Source: JBALVT01 sp045110675
GTDB taxonomy: Bacteria; Pseudomonadota; Gammaproteobacteria; Pseudomonadales; Halieaceae
Assembly (NCBI GenBank): GCA_045110675.1
Contig: JBGCGJ010000009.1
Span: forward strand, 222,059-286,058
DNA length: 64,000 bases
Direction of reading: 5' to 3'
Below the pieces are notes generated by a model, which did no database searches, was not told the origin of the DNA, and saw only the letters and a list, made by a program, of their open reading frames with translations. Both the position numbers and the translations under genes were made by a program. Numbering within the stretch: the first letter of the stretch is position 1; every line of letters begins with the position of its first letter. Below are positions 54,087 through 63,669 of this stretch, piece by piece.

Positions 54087-56018
54087 ATGTCTAAACATAG
54101 CCGCTGGAAATCCCCCCTACCCGGTATTAGCCGAAGGGATTTTGTCAACGGAAGCCTAATCAGTTTGGGTAGTACCTGGGTGGCAGGTGTGCCTTGCACT
54201 GCGCTTGCCTCTAAATCTCCCGTTCCATTAACCACACCGGGTGATGACTGGTACGGCTACGGGGGTGTCGGTGACTATCAGTCTTCCCATGGCAATACAC
54301 CTGAGCTCGTAAGCACTGCCCATCAAATCAGAAACGGCAGTTTAGAAAAGAACGCAAGTGACGTGCAATCGACCGAAGAGTACGACCTGGTCATCGTTGG
54401 CTGCGGAATGGCGGGACTCGGGGCCGCGCTGGAGTTCATGGCTAAACACAAAACCGGGCAAAGATGCCTGATCTTGGACAATCACCCAATATTCGGCGGC
54501 GAAGCAAAAGAAAACGAGTTTAATGTTAATGGAACTACGCTTTTAGCACCTCAGGGGGCCAATGGCTTTTTTGTTCCTGAGCCAGTCTCAGATCCAAACA
54601 CCGCCCGGGGCGATGCCCGCTACTATGCCCAATTAGGTATTCCCCGCGAGCTGCCTTATGCGCGTTTACCCGAGACAAACCCTCCTATTAACTTTTGCAA
54701 CGACAACTTCGGATACCTGGTACGCGGACTACAAGACCAAATAAGCATCGGTCATTACTACAACCAAAAATCCAGCGACAACAGTCACTGGGCCGTTGAT
54801 ATGTGGCGGCGAGAACTGCGCAATACGCCACTACCAGAGCAATCGAGAAAATCACTGCTCGATTGGTACCGATCCGGGCAAACGCAACATTTTGAGGACG
54901 AGAACCAAGCCCGAAAATTTTTGGATTCCATGTCCTATAAGAGCTTTTTGGAAAATGTGCTGAATATGCCGCCTGAGTGCAGCGCAGCGGCCGACCTGTT
55001 TCTGGCCTCCGCCGCCGGCCTGGGCAGCGACGCAATGTCTGCCTATGCCGCGTACAAACTGCCAATGCCTGGGCTCAGCGATATTCCATCGGAGTCGCTA
55101 AAACGACACTCGTTCCCCGGTGGTAACTCTGGCTACGCTCGTTACTTTCTAAAAACCTTGATACCCGACGCTATCCAGGGCGAACGGAAATTTGAGGACA
55201 TCATCACAGGCCGCATAAACTTCGCCGCCTTCGATAGACCCGATCAACCGATCAGGATGCGAATGAACGCCACCGCATTTAGCGTGCAACACCACAGCGA
55301 ACAGCGCGAGGGCGTCGAAATTCTGTATCGCAAGGATGGGCGTAACCACGCACTGAAGGCCAAAGCCGTAATAATGGCGACTGGCGGTTGGATCAATCGT
55401 CACATCGTGAAAGACATGCCCAGGTCGCATCACAAAGCCTACTCAGAATTTCAACACGCTCCCTTTCTGGTCGCCAACGTAGCACTGACCAATTGGCGTT
55501 TCATGGAAAAATTAGGCATTAGCGGTGCGATATGGCAAGGCGGAGAAAATGAGTTCGGGTTTACCTGCAATCTTCGAAGACCCATGCACGTTGGCAGACA
55601 CACACCGGCCCTGGACCCAAATCATCCCGCAGTATTGACGTTTTACACACCATTTTATTACCCTGGTTTACCTATTCCTGCGCAGACCCTGAAGGGGCGA
55701 ATGGAGTTGTTTAATACCTCTTATCGCCAGTACGAACAGAAAATAATTGCACAGATGCTAAAACTATTTGGCAGCGCGGGCTTCAATCCTCAAAGAGATC
55801 TGGCGGGCATTGTGCTCAATCGCTGGGGCCACGCCTATTCTGTGCCCTACCCCGGATTCTATGGCGGCAATTCTGACGAGATGTCAGGACGTGACATCAT
55901 CCGGCAAAATTATGGGCGAATTGCTTTTGCCCACTCCGAGTTGGACGGCTTACAACACTGGGGGCCCGCAGCGGACGAAGGGAGGCGCGCCTACACGCAA
56001 TTGGCTGGAGCACTCTGA
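54087..56018 (+). CDS. Tat-exported FAD-dependent amine oxidase (spermidine dehydrogenase-like)
   Basis: About 643 residues from ATG 54087 with GGAGAG seven bases upstream. The N-terminus has a twin-arginine signal (ISRRDFVNGSLISLGSTWVAG). Rossmann motif YDLVIVGCGMAGLGAALEF near residue 98 binds FAD, followed by a LILDNHPIFGGEAKENEF loop, and PGGNSGYARYF and MATGG near 310 and 445 are family features. The length and layout match periplasmic spermidine dehydrogenases (SpdH), which use a haem or other acceptor. Polyamine oxidation is inferred; other amines remain possible. Divergent from the PQQ-type propeller, which could be its partner. Confidence 0.85.
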   Translation: MSKHSRWKSPLPGISRRDFVNGSLISLGSTWVAGVPCTALASKSPVPLTTPGDDWYGYGGVGDYQSSHGNTPELVSTAHQIRNGSLEKNASDVQSTEEYDLVIVGCGMAGLGAALEFMAKHKTGQRCLILDNHPIFGGEAKENEFNVNGTTLLAPQGANGFFVPEPVSDPNTARGDARYYAQLGIPRELPYARLPETNPPINFCNDNFGYLVRGLQDQISIGHYYNQKSSDNSHWAVDMWRRELRNTPLPEQSRKSLLDWYRSGQTQHFEDENQARKFLDSMSYKSFLENVLNMPPECSAAADLFLASAAGLGSDAMSAYAAYKLPMPGLSDIPSESLKRHSFPGGNSGYARYFLKTLIPDAIQGERKFEDIITGRINFAAFDRPDQPIRMRMNATAFSVQHHSEQREGVEILYRKDGRNHALKAKAVIMATGGWINRHIVKDMPRSHHKAYSEFQHAPFLVANVALTNWRFMEKLGISGAIWQGGENEFGFTCNLRRPMHVGRHTPALDPNHPAVLTFYTPFYYPGLPIPAQTLKGRMELFNTSYRQYEQKIIAQMLKLFGSAGFNPQRDLAGIVLNRWGHAYSVPYPGFYGGNSDEMSGRDIIRQNYGRIAFAHSELDGLQHWGPAADEGRRAYTQLAGAL

Positions 56019-56069
56019 TCCTGGGATCATCAGTGCGACATAACCAATTTACAACTTATTCTTCGTGGC

Positions 56070-56723
56070 TCAGAGCTTTTCCTTTAACCGTAAAATCGCA
56101 TCCAGATCGGCCACCGTTTTTGCTCCATCGCCGTCGACCAATAGGGAGCGAATACTCAGTGCTTCTGCGGCGATGACATTTCCCTCGAAGTCATCCAGGA
56201 AGATAACCTGCTCGGCAGAGAAACCACCGATCTCCAGTGCTTTTTCAAAAATGGCGGGGTTGGGCTTTCTCATACCCACTTCAGAGCTATCGACAACAAA
56301 ATCAAACAACTCATCAACTGGCAACATACTGCGCCAGTGCTCTTTAAACTCCACCACATTGTTGGTAATAATCCCGGTTGAGTAGCCCGCCGTCCGTATC
56401 GTACTAACATAGGCCACCAACTCTTCGCGGAGGCCACCACCGTTTTCCGACATGGCCATAAACACTTCCCAAATGTCCACGTTCAAATCTTGATCCCGAC
56501 CCAAAGCCATTATGTCTTCGCGGGCTTTTTCCAGGGTGATTTCACCGCGCTCTACTCGGTGCCAGGGGTGGTCGCCATCGACACCATAGCCGCCAAACAC
56601 AATTTCGTTAACCTGCTTCGCCGATGCGCCAATCCTCTCTGCATAGGCACTAAAAGCATGAAAAGGAGAATCGGTGAACACTCCACCAAAATCAAAAAAT
56701 ACGGCTCTTATTTCTGTCGTCAT
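56070..56723 (-). CDS. HAD-superfamily hydrolase (HAD-IA)
   Basis: About 217 residues. Motif I FFDFGGVFTD (nucleophile Asp near residue 11), motif II with GIITNN, motif III Lys in GMRKPNPAIFEKAL and motif IV FLDDFEGNVIAAEAL are all present with the C1 cap of the HAD-IA group. Such enzymes remove phosphate or halide (L-2-haloacid dehalogenase, epoxide hydrolase N-domain-like). The sequence style resembles the group seen next to acyl-CoA dehydrogenase or phosphotransferase genes. ATG 56723 and GTG 56735 are both possible starts. Confidence 0.9.
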   Translation of the reverse strand: MTTEIRAVFFDFGGVFTDSPFHAFSAYAERIGASAKQVNEIVFGGYGVDGDHPWHRVERGEITLEKAREDIMALGRDQDLNVDIWEVFMAMSENGGGLREELVAYVSTIRTAGYSTGIITNNVVEFKEHWRSMLPVDELFDFVVDSSEVGMRKPNPAIFEKALEIGGFSAEQVIFLDDFEGNVIAAEALSIRSLLVDGDGAKTVADLDAILRLKEKL

Positions 56724-56800
56724 TTCGTTTCTCACTACCCTTCTCTCGGGGATTAGTTAGATAATTTGCTACCAAGATACAACGCTCTTACAGCCGCTAT

Positions 56801-57649
56801 CTAAATCGTCGGCGGCGCGAAACTTGGATTACGCACCAATCGAATATCTTCAAGTCTGGTATTTGCCGTATCCCGCCAGGTATTATCACCAGGGGGTAAA
56901 ATATAAAAAACATTATCGTTAATGGCCTGAAGTACCCGATCAGCCAGCACACGAGGTGGCAGTGAGTCCGCTGTCGCATCGGTGATCGCAGTCATGGACA
57001 TCTTCTGCATATCGGTGATGTTCTCTTCCGCTAAATCTACCGGTCTATTTCTCGATGACGCAGCAATCCCGGTGTTAACTAGTTCCGGGCATAAACAGGA
57101 AACATTGATTTGAGGTGCTGTCATCGACAATTCGTGGAATAGGCATTCACTCAATGCCAATGCTGCGTGCTTGGTCATGTGATAAATACCGGCAAAAGGT
57201 AAAGTGCACATAGCTGCCATGGACGCGGTGTTTACTATATGGCACTCGTCGCCCTGACTTATCATTTGCGGCACAAAATGACGCAGACCGTGAATAATTC
57301 CCGTTTGGTTCACTCGAACTAGCCACTCGTAATCGTCTTCGGTTTGTTCCCAAAGAAGACCACCTGTATAAACTCCTGCGTTATTGCACAGTATCTGGAC
57401 ACTGCCAAATTGATTCACGCTGGCTTGACATAAAGCAGCCACAGATTCTCCGGAGCCTACATCGGTAATTACGCCGAGGGCATCAACACCAAGTGATTTT
57501 ACTTCCTCAACCGCATCGTCCAACTTGCCTTGCTCAACATCGGCCAATACGACGTTCATACCTTGCTCGGCAAACACCTTTGCCAATTCCAGGCCAATAC
57601 CACTTGCAGCGCCTGTGACAACGGCTGTTTTATTACCAAATTCATTCAT
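56801..57649 (-). CDS. Short-chain dehydrogenase/reductase
   Basis: A 282-residue SDR. TGAASGIG near residue 12 binds NAD(P), NNAG near 90, and YHMTK (Tyr-x-x-x-Lys) near 160 with an upstream Ser (NTASMAA) form the active site. CLCPELVNTGI follows. A Tyr/Lys pair intact, so catalytically competent; alcohol or ketone substrate unknown. ATG 57649 has GGAA eight bases upstream; an upstream frame extension is not conserved. The 310-base gap to 57960 contains the divergent promoters and no further gene. Confidence 0.92.
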   Translation of the reverse strand: MNEFGNKTAVVTGAASGIGLELAKVFAEQGMNVVLADVEQGKLDDAVEEVKSLGVDALGVITDVGSGESVAALCQASVNQFGSVQILCNNAGVYTGGLLWEQTEDDYEWLVRVNQTGIIHGLRHFVPQMISQGDECHIVNTASMAAMCTLPFAGIYHMTKHAALALSECLFHELSMTAPQINVSCLCPELVNTGIAASSRNRPVDLAEENITDMQKMSMTAITDATADSLPPRVLADRVLQAINDNVFYILPPGDNTWRDTANTRLEDIRLVRNPSFAPPTI

Positions 57650-57959
57650 TGCTTGGTTCCAACTATATAAAAAAAAGGTCTGATGACAAAGGATGAAGAA
57701 GCGAGCCACACCAGCATGAATAAATAGCAGCATATTGGCTTACATCGGAATAGACAACGCGCCCAACCAAAAAATATTTCTCAATAGAACTGGATGAATG
57801 CATGAACCAGCCGTGCCAGATCTTCGCCGAAGACATCGTACACCCCCGTAGCAGCAAATTGTTACCTCCCCATACAAGTTAAAGTGCACAAAAGGTCATG
57901 GTTGTAATTCAGCATTGTTGATAATGTTGACCTCGCCATTTTCGATAGCGAGAGAAATT

Positions 57960-59153
57960 ATGGAGTCAATTGAAGGCAGCCCCTACGCCGCCGTTTTCAA
58001 ACACAACCCTCAGGTGCCGCTGAATCTAGCGGCCTCCACTGAAGGTAGAAGATTTCAAGTGCGAACTGCCACACGAGCTTTAACAGGTATGCAAAAAGAA
58101 GCGCTGGTGAGTTATGGGCCTAGCGGAACAACTTGGCGGATGGTCTGTGATGAAGGTCCCTGGCTCAATGGCACTGATCTCGCACCTTTTCCGCTTGGTT
58201 TTTTTACCGCAGGGCTGATTGCTTCATATATGTCAGAATTCTTGACCCACGCTAAGACTAATGGGATAGAAGTTGATTCTTTAGAAATACAAGTGGACAA
58301 CAACTATACGATGGAGGGCTCATTGCTTCGAGGCACTATGATAGGCAACGCTCTTCCCGTGGAAGTGATCTTTCGCGCCCAGACCTCCGACGATGAGCAA
58401 GTGCTTAGCATGGCCCAGCACGCTGTGGCTACATCGCCAGCCGATGCCCTGTTGAGAAACGCTATCGACAGTCTGTTCACTCTGGAACAAAATGGCGAAC
58501 AACTTCCAGTCACTAAAGTGGCGGCTTCCAGCAGGCAACAACTGCCCTCCCCAGCGCCCTTGTTTCAAGATGCCAAACCGGCCCAACAAGATAACTGTGT
58601 CAGCGACATCATCAAGCGCCTTGACGAGGTTGACGCACTGGGAGGTGAAAAGCTCGGCACTACCAAGAGCACAGCCGTAGGACTGGCGGATGATCAAAAA
58701 CGACGGGTTCACGTTCGCGGTGTGGGTTCTATGCGTGAAGACGGCATCAAAGAGCTGAATGTGGCGTGCTTCGAACCTATTGGAAGCGTATTTCAGATGC
58801 TCAGTGACGATTCTACTGCGGTGGGCGGCCTCGAGAGAGCGCCCTCAGGACTGGCATACTTGTCGGCGGGGATTTCATTTTGTTTTATGACTCAAATAGG
58901 CCGCTACGCCAATGTAGCAAAGCACGCTATGCACAGTTACCAAATTGTACAAGACACAAGCTTCAGCCGGCCTTCTGTACTCAGTGAAAAAGGCGAAATC
59001 CCCAACTGTGCAGCAGTTGATACCGATGTATTTATTGGCAATAGCGAAGATCAGCAGCAAACCCAAACCTTATTAAACATGGGCGAGCAAACCTGTTACC
59101 TGCATGCTGCCTGTCGGTCCGCAATAAAGACGCGAGTAAAAATCGCCGATTGA
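57960..59153 (+). CDS. Tandem OsmC-family protein
   Basis: About 397 residues from ATG 57960 (GAGAG five bases up). Two OsmC-like domains: the first (about 50-190) with LAPFPLGFFTAGLIASYMSEFL has no Cys in the helix where OsmC has its peroxidatic Cys; the second (about 275-390) has GISFCFMTQIGRYANV and GEQTCYLHAACR, the two-Cys pattern used to reduce organic hydroperoxides. The two halves would form the OsmC fold as a pseudo-dimer with one active side. A Pro/Gln-rich linker separates them. Stands opposite the SDR gene. Confidence 0.82.
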   Translation: MESIEGSPYAAVFKHNPQVPLNLAASTEGRRFQVRTATRALTGMQKEALVSYGPSGTTWRMVCDEGPWLNGTDLAPFPLGFFTAGLIASYMSEFLTHAKTNGIEVDSLEIQVDNNYTMEGSLLRGTMIGNALPVEVIFRAQTSDDEQVLSMAQHAVATSPADALLRNAIDSLFTLEQNGEQLPVTKVAASSRQQLPSPAPLFQDAKPAQQDNCVSDIIKRLDEVDALGGEKLGTTKSTAVGLADDQKRRVHVRGVGSMREDGIKELNVACFEPIGSVFQMLSDDSTAVGGLERAPSGLAYLSAGISFCFMTQIGRYANVAKHAMHSYQIVQDTSFSRPSVLSEKGEIPNCAAVDTDVFIGNSEDQQQTQTLLNMGEQTCYLHAACRSAIKTRVKIAD

Positions 59154-59225
59154 AACATCGATACCAGGCAAAAAACAGATTAGATAAAAAGACCGCCAAA
59201 CACGAATCCGCGCTGTTGGTGAACC

Positions 59226-59345
59226 CTAGTCAGGTATCTCAGCAGTCGCTTCGATTTCAATCAGAAAATCCGGTAACGCCAGCGCCTGCACCCCAATCCA
59301 CGTATTTGCTGCGGGAGTTTCCTCGCCATAGAAGTGGGCTAAGGC
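59226..59345 (-). pseudogene. 3' fragment of a RidA/YjgF-family gene
   Basis: On the minus strand, in a frame different from the Nramp gene whose end it overlaps, ALAHFYGEETPAANTWIGVQ and LALPDFLIEIEATAEI read as the last 40 residues of a RidA-type imine deaminase (usual: ...PASTxVGVxALAxPxxLVEIEAxA). The rest of the gene is absent; the junction falls at the Nramp stop, so a deletion seems to have joined the two gene ends. Confidence 0.72.
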
Positions 59346-60658
59346 CCTACTAGCAGGCTGTAGTAATGCGGCGCCTTGTCTATCGCGAGAGTTATCGAGA
59401 CCACCAGACCCACCACCAAAATTCCATTGCGCCACCACTCAGCCCGATATTCCTTCATCACGCCTTTGTTATTCACCAATAAAATCAGAATAAAATAGAC
59501 GATGGGTATTACTATCACATTGATCCCCATCAGCAAGACAACCTTTAATAGTGCGGGAAACTCCCAGAACGGGGCCAAGAATGCAGCGGCCAACACGAAA
59601 GTGAACAGCAAACGATGATAGGTTTTGTTCTGCTTGGAGAAGCGCCACTGCAAACCCAACATATCCAATATGATATACGTTGTGACCTGAACTGTGACGA
59701 CCAAAGTCGTCATCGCTGCAATAAATAACCCAAGTGAAAAAATAATAGGACCCAGAAAGGACAACATGACAGGGAGCGCACCGCTCAGCACAACCGATGC
59801 CTGCGCAACGTCAGCCATGCTCGCGTGGTTATCTAGTGTATGAAGTGCAAAGCCCCCCGCAACGACGACGAAAATAGCATAGGCACCGAAGATGAAACCC
59901 AAATTGATCACCGCTCGCCTAAAAGCCAGTTTAAGCTTGGCCTTGTTGCCACCTGCGTCCGCTGAGTAATAAGGCATCCCCAGAAGCGCACCCGGCGCGA
60001 TAGCAGCGCCCACCATAGCAATAATGGAACTGGTAGCGATTCGTGAAGCGTCACTGCCGGGCACAGGCAAATCTGCTGGCATAGAAGGAATAAATCCCAG
60101 AAGAATGGCACGCCATTCAGTAAAGCTGCGCATGGCAACCAGGAAGAAACACAAAAACATCAGCACCATAAGCAAAGACATCACGCGCTGCATACGCTCA
60201 TAGCCCTGGGAAAAGACCACCCACAGAATCGCTCCCGCCAGCGCCAGGGACAAGCCAACGTCAAACACCTGTGATACGAGTGGAGAAGCATCTAAACCAT
60301 CTGCGGACAGGCCAACCAGAGAAGAGAAGGCCGAGGACATCACTGAAATTTGCCCCATGGCGACGAGAAAATGCACGGGGACATTAATCAGCAGGATTAA
60401 CCATGCCACCCCCGGATGCACTCGCGATCGGATCAGCGCAAACATACCCTCATCTGGATTCAGAGCGCCGATACGCGATGAACTGTCCACAGAAACCACG
60501 AAAACCGGCAACAGCAGAAGAATGACCCACAGCAAGTCATAGCCGAACCAAGCACCCGCCAATAGAAAGGAAGCAACCGCCCCCGCTCCCATGGTCCCCG
60601 CAGCCATAACTGCTGTGGGACCAACCAGCTCTCGGAAAAATTTGATAAGCGTGTTCAT
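59339..60658 (-). CDS. Nramp-related membrane transporter lacking canonical metal motifs
   Basis: A 439-residue, 11-12 segment protein of the Nramp family. The first helix, GPTAVMAAGTMGAGAVASFLL, has MGAGAV where classical Nramp has the metal-binding DPGN, and the sixth (PGALLGMPYYSADAGG) has MPYY in place of MPH. So Mn/Fe binding as in MntH is not expected; Nramp-related magnesium or other transporters show such changes. Positions of paired helices, YFILILLVNNKGVMKEYR and a charge-rich end agree with the fold. Substrate unknown. Its 3' end abuts the RidA remnant. Confidence 0.82.
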   Translation of the reverse strand: MNTLIKFFRELVGPTAVMAAGTMGAGAVASFLLAGAWFGYDLLWVILLLLPVFVVSVDSSSRIGALNPDEGMFALIRSRVHPGVAWLILLINVPVHFLVAMGQISVMSSAFSSLVGLSADGLDASPLVSQVFDVGLSLALAGAILWVVFSQGYERMQRVMSLLMVLMFLCFFLVAMRSFTEWRAILLGFIPSMPADLPVPGSDASRIATSSIIAMVGAAIAPGALLGMPYYSADAGGNKAKLKLAFRRAVINLGFIFGAYAIFVVVAGGFALHTLDNHASMADVAQASVVLSGALPVMLSFLGPIIFSLGLFIAAMTTLVVTVQVTTYIILDMLGLQWRFSKQNKTYHRLLFTFVLAAAFLAPFWEFPALLKVVLLMGINVIVIPIVYFILILLVNNKGVMKEYRAEWWRNGILVVGLVVSITLAIDKAPHYYSLLVGP

Positions 60659-61033
60659 TGGGGTGCGACTCTGCTAGTTCGTATCCTGGTTGTAGATCGT
60701 AGCACCTCTCATCACGATTAGAATCGAACGCCCAAATGTTACCACCGCCTGCAGTATCTTCTCGGCACCGGCACGGCACAAACTCTCGTTTGAATTGGCA
60801 GCGCGGATGACACTCGGGTGTTCAACTTTTCTAAAGGCTCCTAAACCTTCGCAGATGGGTGTTTCATTCTCGTGGCCTACGATTGGGAGAGCGCGACGAC
60901 AGGCTATGAAAGGTACAAGACACTAACGCTGGATAGTATTCACTGGCCGCAGAGCAATGAGCATCGACAGTAAACCAAAAGAATATTACTTTGCGGGCAG
61001 CGTCCGACTGTGAACGAAACTCAAAAGCAAAGT
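60659..61033. other. Intergenic region without a supported gene
   Basis: About 375 bases. Two short open stretches on the plus strand (one reading AYDWESATTGYERYKTLTLD near 60872-60931, another from ATG 60958 reading SIDSKPKEYYFAGSVRL) might be remnants of decayed genes, but nothing can be named. Promoter for the Nramp gene should be here. Confidence 0.35.
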
Positions 61034-62158
61034 TCAATCGCAAGAAACCTGCTGAGCATACGCACGCGGGAATCGCAGCCCCTTCTTCTCGAGCCGTGGA
61101 ATCACTTCCTGCTGAAAATAAGGCAGTTCCTTTATGTAGTCGACAAAACCGAACACCGTGCCGGCCAAGCCAATATTCACCAGCTCTTCTATGCCATCTG
61201 CAACATCGTCCGGAGTTCCGACCAGTAACCATCCGCCGTGACCAGCGGCAAAGCGTTCTCGCAAACTGGCGAGTGCATCCTTGGGAAACGACTCCGCATT
61301 GGCGAACATAATTCGCATAATATTGTCGATGGCACCCTCGTCTGCGTTGTCGACCACATGGTGAAAATACTCTTCAGCCTCGGCACGAGTGGGCCGGCAA
61401 TAGACACTGGAAAGAGTCATCACATCCAGGGAACGGCCAAGAGCGCCAGCGGCCTCTTTCAATTCGGCTATCTCTTTTTGGGTTTGCTCTAAGGTGATCA
61501 ACGTCGTCAGCAGAAAGTCCGCGTTGCGTGCGGCAAATTCGCGCCCCTGGCCAGAGCCAGCGGCATTAATAATGGGCAGCTTATCCGCGACCGGTTTTGG
61601 ATTGCCGTAGGTGCGCTGCAACTGCCAGAACTCTCCCTCAAATTCGAAGGGCTCGGGCTCGCGCCAGAGGCGCTGGACAACGTCATACCATTCCTGGGCG
61701 TAGCGATAACGGGTCTCGTGATCTTCGGGTAAATCACCTCCCAGAGCTTCGTACTCGGGCCGATTCCACCCCGCCACGATATTCAAACCCACTCGACCCG
61801 CACTCACGTGATCGATAGTCGCTAGCTGCTTGGCCACCACCACCGGGTGGTTAAATGAGGTATGGACCGTGGTAAACACATTGATATGCTCTGTGCGTGC
61901 CAGCAGTGCGGTAGCCCAGGTGGTCGTTTCCAGCACTGAACCGTGAAAATCGGTCTCTCCGCCATAGCCAATCCAGCGAGCGATGGGCAGAAGAAAATCA
62001 AAGCCAGCGTGCTCCGCCATGACAGCCATTTTCAGATTGTTTTCCCAACTGTTATCCCAGCGTTCCGCAATTTTCGTCACGGCCAATCCACCGGAGCAAT
62101 TCGAAGAAAACATCCCGAGCTTGAACTCGTCGGGTCTGGTCAACATAGTATTTTTCAT
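61034..62158 (-). CDS. LLM-class flavin-dependent monooxygenase
   Basis: A 374-residue bacterial luciferase-like enzyme with GGAGAG before ATG. The barrel shows the LLM features KMAVMAEHAGFDFLLPIARW, LLARTEHINVFTTVHTSFNHPVVVAKQLATID, HVSAGRVGLNIVAGWNRPEYEALGGDLPED, and PIINAAGSGQGREFAARNADFLLT in outline. This is the subgroup of RutA, SfnG and nitrilotriacetate monooxygenase-like enzymes, which use FMNH2 from a separate reductase. In this window it is next to an MFS carrier on the other strand; import and oxidation of the same compound is possible but not shown. Confidence 0.92.
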   Translation of the reverse strand: MKNTMLTRPDEFKLGMFSSNCSGGLAVTKIAERWDNSWENNLKMAVMAEHAGFDFLLPIARWIGYGGETDFHGSVLETTTWATALLARTEHINVFTTVHTSFNHPVVVAKQLATIDHVSAGRVGLNIVAGWNRPEYEALGGDLPEDHETRYRYAQEWYDVVQRLWREPEPFEFEGEFWQLQRTYGNPKPVADKLPIINAAGSGQGREFAARNADFLLTTLITLEQTQKEIAELKEAAGALGRSLDVMTLSSVYCRPTRAEAEEYFHHVVDNADEGAIDNIMRIMFANAESFPKDALASLRERFAAGHGGWLLVGTPDDVADGIEELVNIGLAGTVFGFVDYIKELPYFQQEVIPRLEKKGLRFPRAYAQQVSCD

Positions 62159-62334
62159 TGGAGCTCTCCGGCATTATTGAAACTATTATTTTATATTGGT
62201 TTTAACGTGCACTTTTACGTGTAAAATATACTTAAAGTATTTTGAAAGTCAAGTAACAATGTCGTGCCACTCAAGCCCCCCATCCTTTATTCTAGCAGCG
62301 TGATAGACCCCACTAGAGCAAGGATAGTTGCTAG

Positions 62335-63621
62335 ATGAAGACCCGGCCAGATAACAAAAAACGGGCCTCTAAAGCCCCCATTTTTTACGGGTGGTGGAAT
62401 GTGCTGGCCTGTTTTATAGGGTTGTCACTTAGCTACGCCATGTTTACCGTATTTGCTTTTGGCACCTTCGTCGGCCCGCTGGAAACCGAGTTTGGCTGGC
62501 AGCGTGGCCCAATGTCTCTCGCCTTAACCATCGCCAACATTGCCGTGGTGATTGCCTCTCCGCTAATGGGCTCCATCGTTGATCGTCTCGGAGTTCGCAA
62601 AGTGATGATGGTGTCACTCATTCTGATGGGCTTGTGCGTCGGATCTATGAGTCGACTCAGTGGTGACATCGGATATTATTATCTTATGCACCTGCTGATT
62701 CCCCTGTTGGGTGCCGGCACGTTGCCCTTGACCTACTCCAGGGTCATTATTGCCTGGTTTGCGAAAAAGCGCGGCTTGGCGCTCGGCATTTCCCTGGCGG
62801 GATTTGGGGTCGGAGCGACGTTAATTCCTCCCCTGGCCCAATTCATCATCGAGCACTGGGGTTGGCGAGAAGCCTATCTGGTTTTCGCAGGCCTGATCCT
62901 TTTTGTCTCACTACCGCTGTCGATATTTCTTTTGCGCGAGAGCCCGAGTGAAATGGGGCTCAATGTTGACGGAGATACATTTGAAAGCTCGTTGGCTGAA
63001 GACCCATCTGTTCAAATTGATATCAACGACGGCCTGAGCGCCGCTGAAGCTGTACGCACGCGAAGCTATTGGCTGGTGTTCTGGTCTTTCCTATTGGTAG
63101 GCGTGGGTATTACCAGCGTACTGGCCCACCTGGTGCCGATGCTGATTGGCCGTGGAGTCGCCCCCGCTACGGCAGCATTGTGTATGAGTTCGCTGGGAGC
63201 GGGCTTAATCCTCGGCCGTATTCTAGCCGGGTATTTGATGGACCACTTTTTCGCTCCCCATGTCGCGGCGATATTTCTGCTGGGGTTACTGGCGGGCATT
63301 GCCATTCTAGCCACAGGTGCCTCCGGGCCTATCGTATTCCTGGCTGCTATTTTGGTGGGCCTGGCGACAGGATCTGAAATCAGCGAGATTGCCTACATCG
63401 TAAGCCGATACTTCGGCCAAAAGGCTTTTGGTCTTGTTTACGGCACGATGTTTGCCGCTTTTCAGATCGGCTCCGCAGCGGGTGCCTATGCCATGGGCAG
63501 GTACTATGACCTAGTGGGAAACTACCTGAACGCCCTGTGGCTTGGAGGCGTCCTGGTGGCTATCGGCATTGTGCTTATGCTGATGCTGAAGGGCTATCCC
63601 CAACGAGAACCACAAATATAG
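62335..63621 (+). CDS. MFS transporter (OFA/monocarboxylate-type)
   Basis: A 428-residue, 12-segment carrier. It opens APIFYGWWNVLACFIGLSLSY, the mark of the OFA/MCT-like group, with the MFS loop GSIVDRLGVRKVMMVS after helix 2 and GLALGISLAGFGVGATLIPPLAQFI in helix 4-5; the second half has a matching GRILAGYLMDHF. Members carry carboxylates such as oxalate or formate in exchange or proton symport. AAGGA lies eleven bases before ATG. Hairpin at 63629-63652 follows the stop. Confidence 0.88.
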   Translation: MKTRPDNKKRASKAPIFYGWWNVLACFIGLSLSYAMFTVFAFGTFVGPLETEFGWQRGPMSLALTIANIAVVIASPLMGSIVDRLGVRKVMMVSLILMGLCVGSMSRLSGDIGYYYLMHLLIPLLGAGTLPLTYSRVIIAWFAKKRGLALGISLAGFGVGATLIPPLAQFIIEHWGWREAYLVFAGLILFVSLPLSIFLLRESPSEMGLNVDGDTFESSLAEDPSVQIDINDGLSAAEAVRTRSYWLVFWSFLLVGVGITSVLAHLVPMLIGRGVAPATAALCMSSLGAGLILGRILAGYLMDHFFAPHVAAIFLLGLLAGIAILATGASGPIVFLAAILVGLATGSEISEIAYIVSRYFGQKAFGLVYGTMFAAFQIGSAAGAYAMGRYYDLVGNYLNALWLGGVLVAIGIVLMLMLKGYPQREPQI

Positions 63622-63628
63622 AATAGAG

Positions 63629-63652
63629 TCCCAGCGGCAACAGCCACTGGGA
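63629..63652. terminator. Hairpin between convergent genes
   Basis: TCCCAG-c-GGC, loop AACA, GCC-a-CTGGGA: a 9-bp stem with one C-A mismatch placed 8 bases after the MFS stop and 18 bases before the molybdopterin gene stop. No T run on either strand, so it is a weak or factor-aided terminator. Confidence 0.5.
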
Positions 63653-63669
63653 TAGTACCAGCTACTTCC

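Noticed and set aside
60872..61015. Short plus-strand peptides between the Nramp and LLM genes.
   Set aside because: Too short and in different frames; cannot be assigned to a family.
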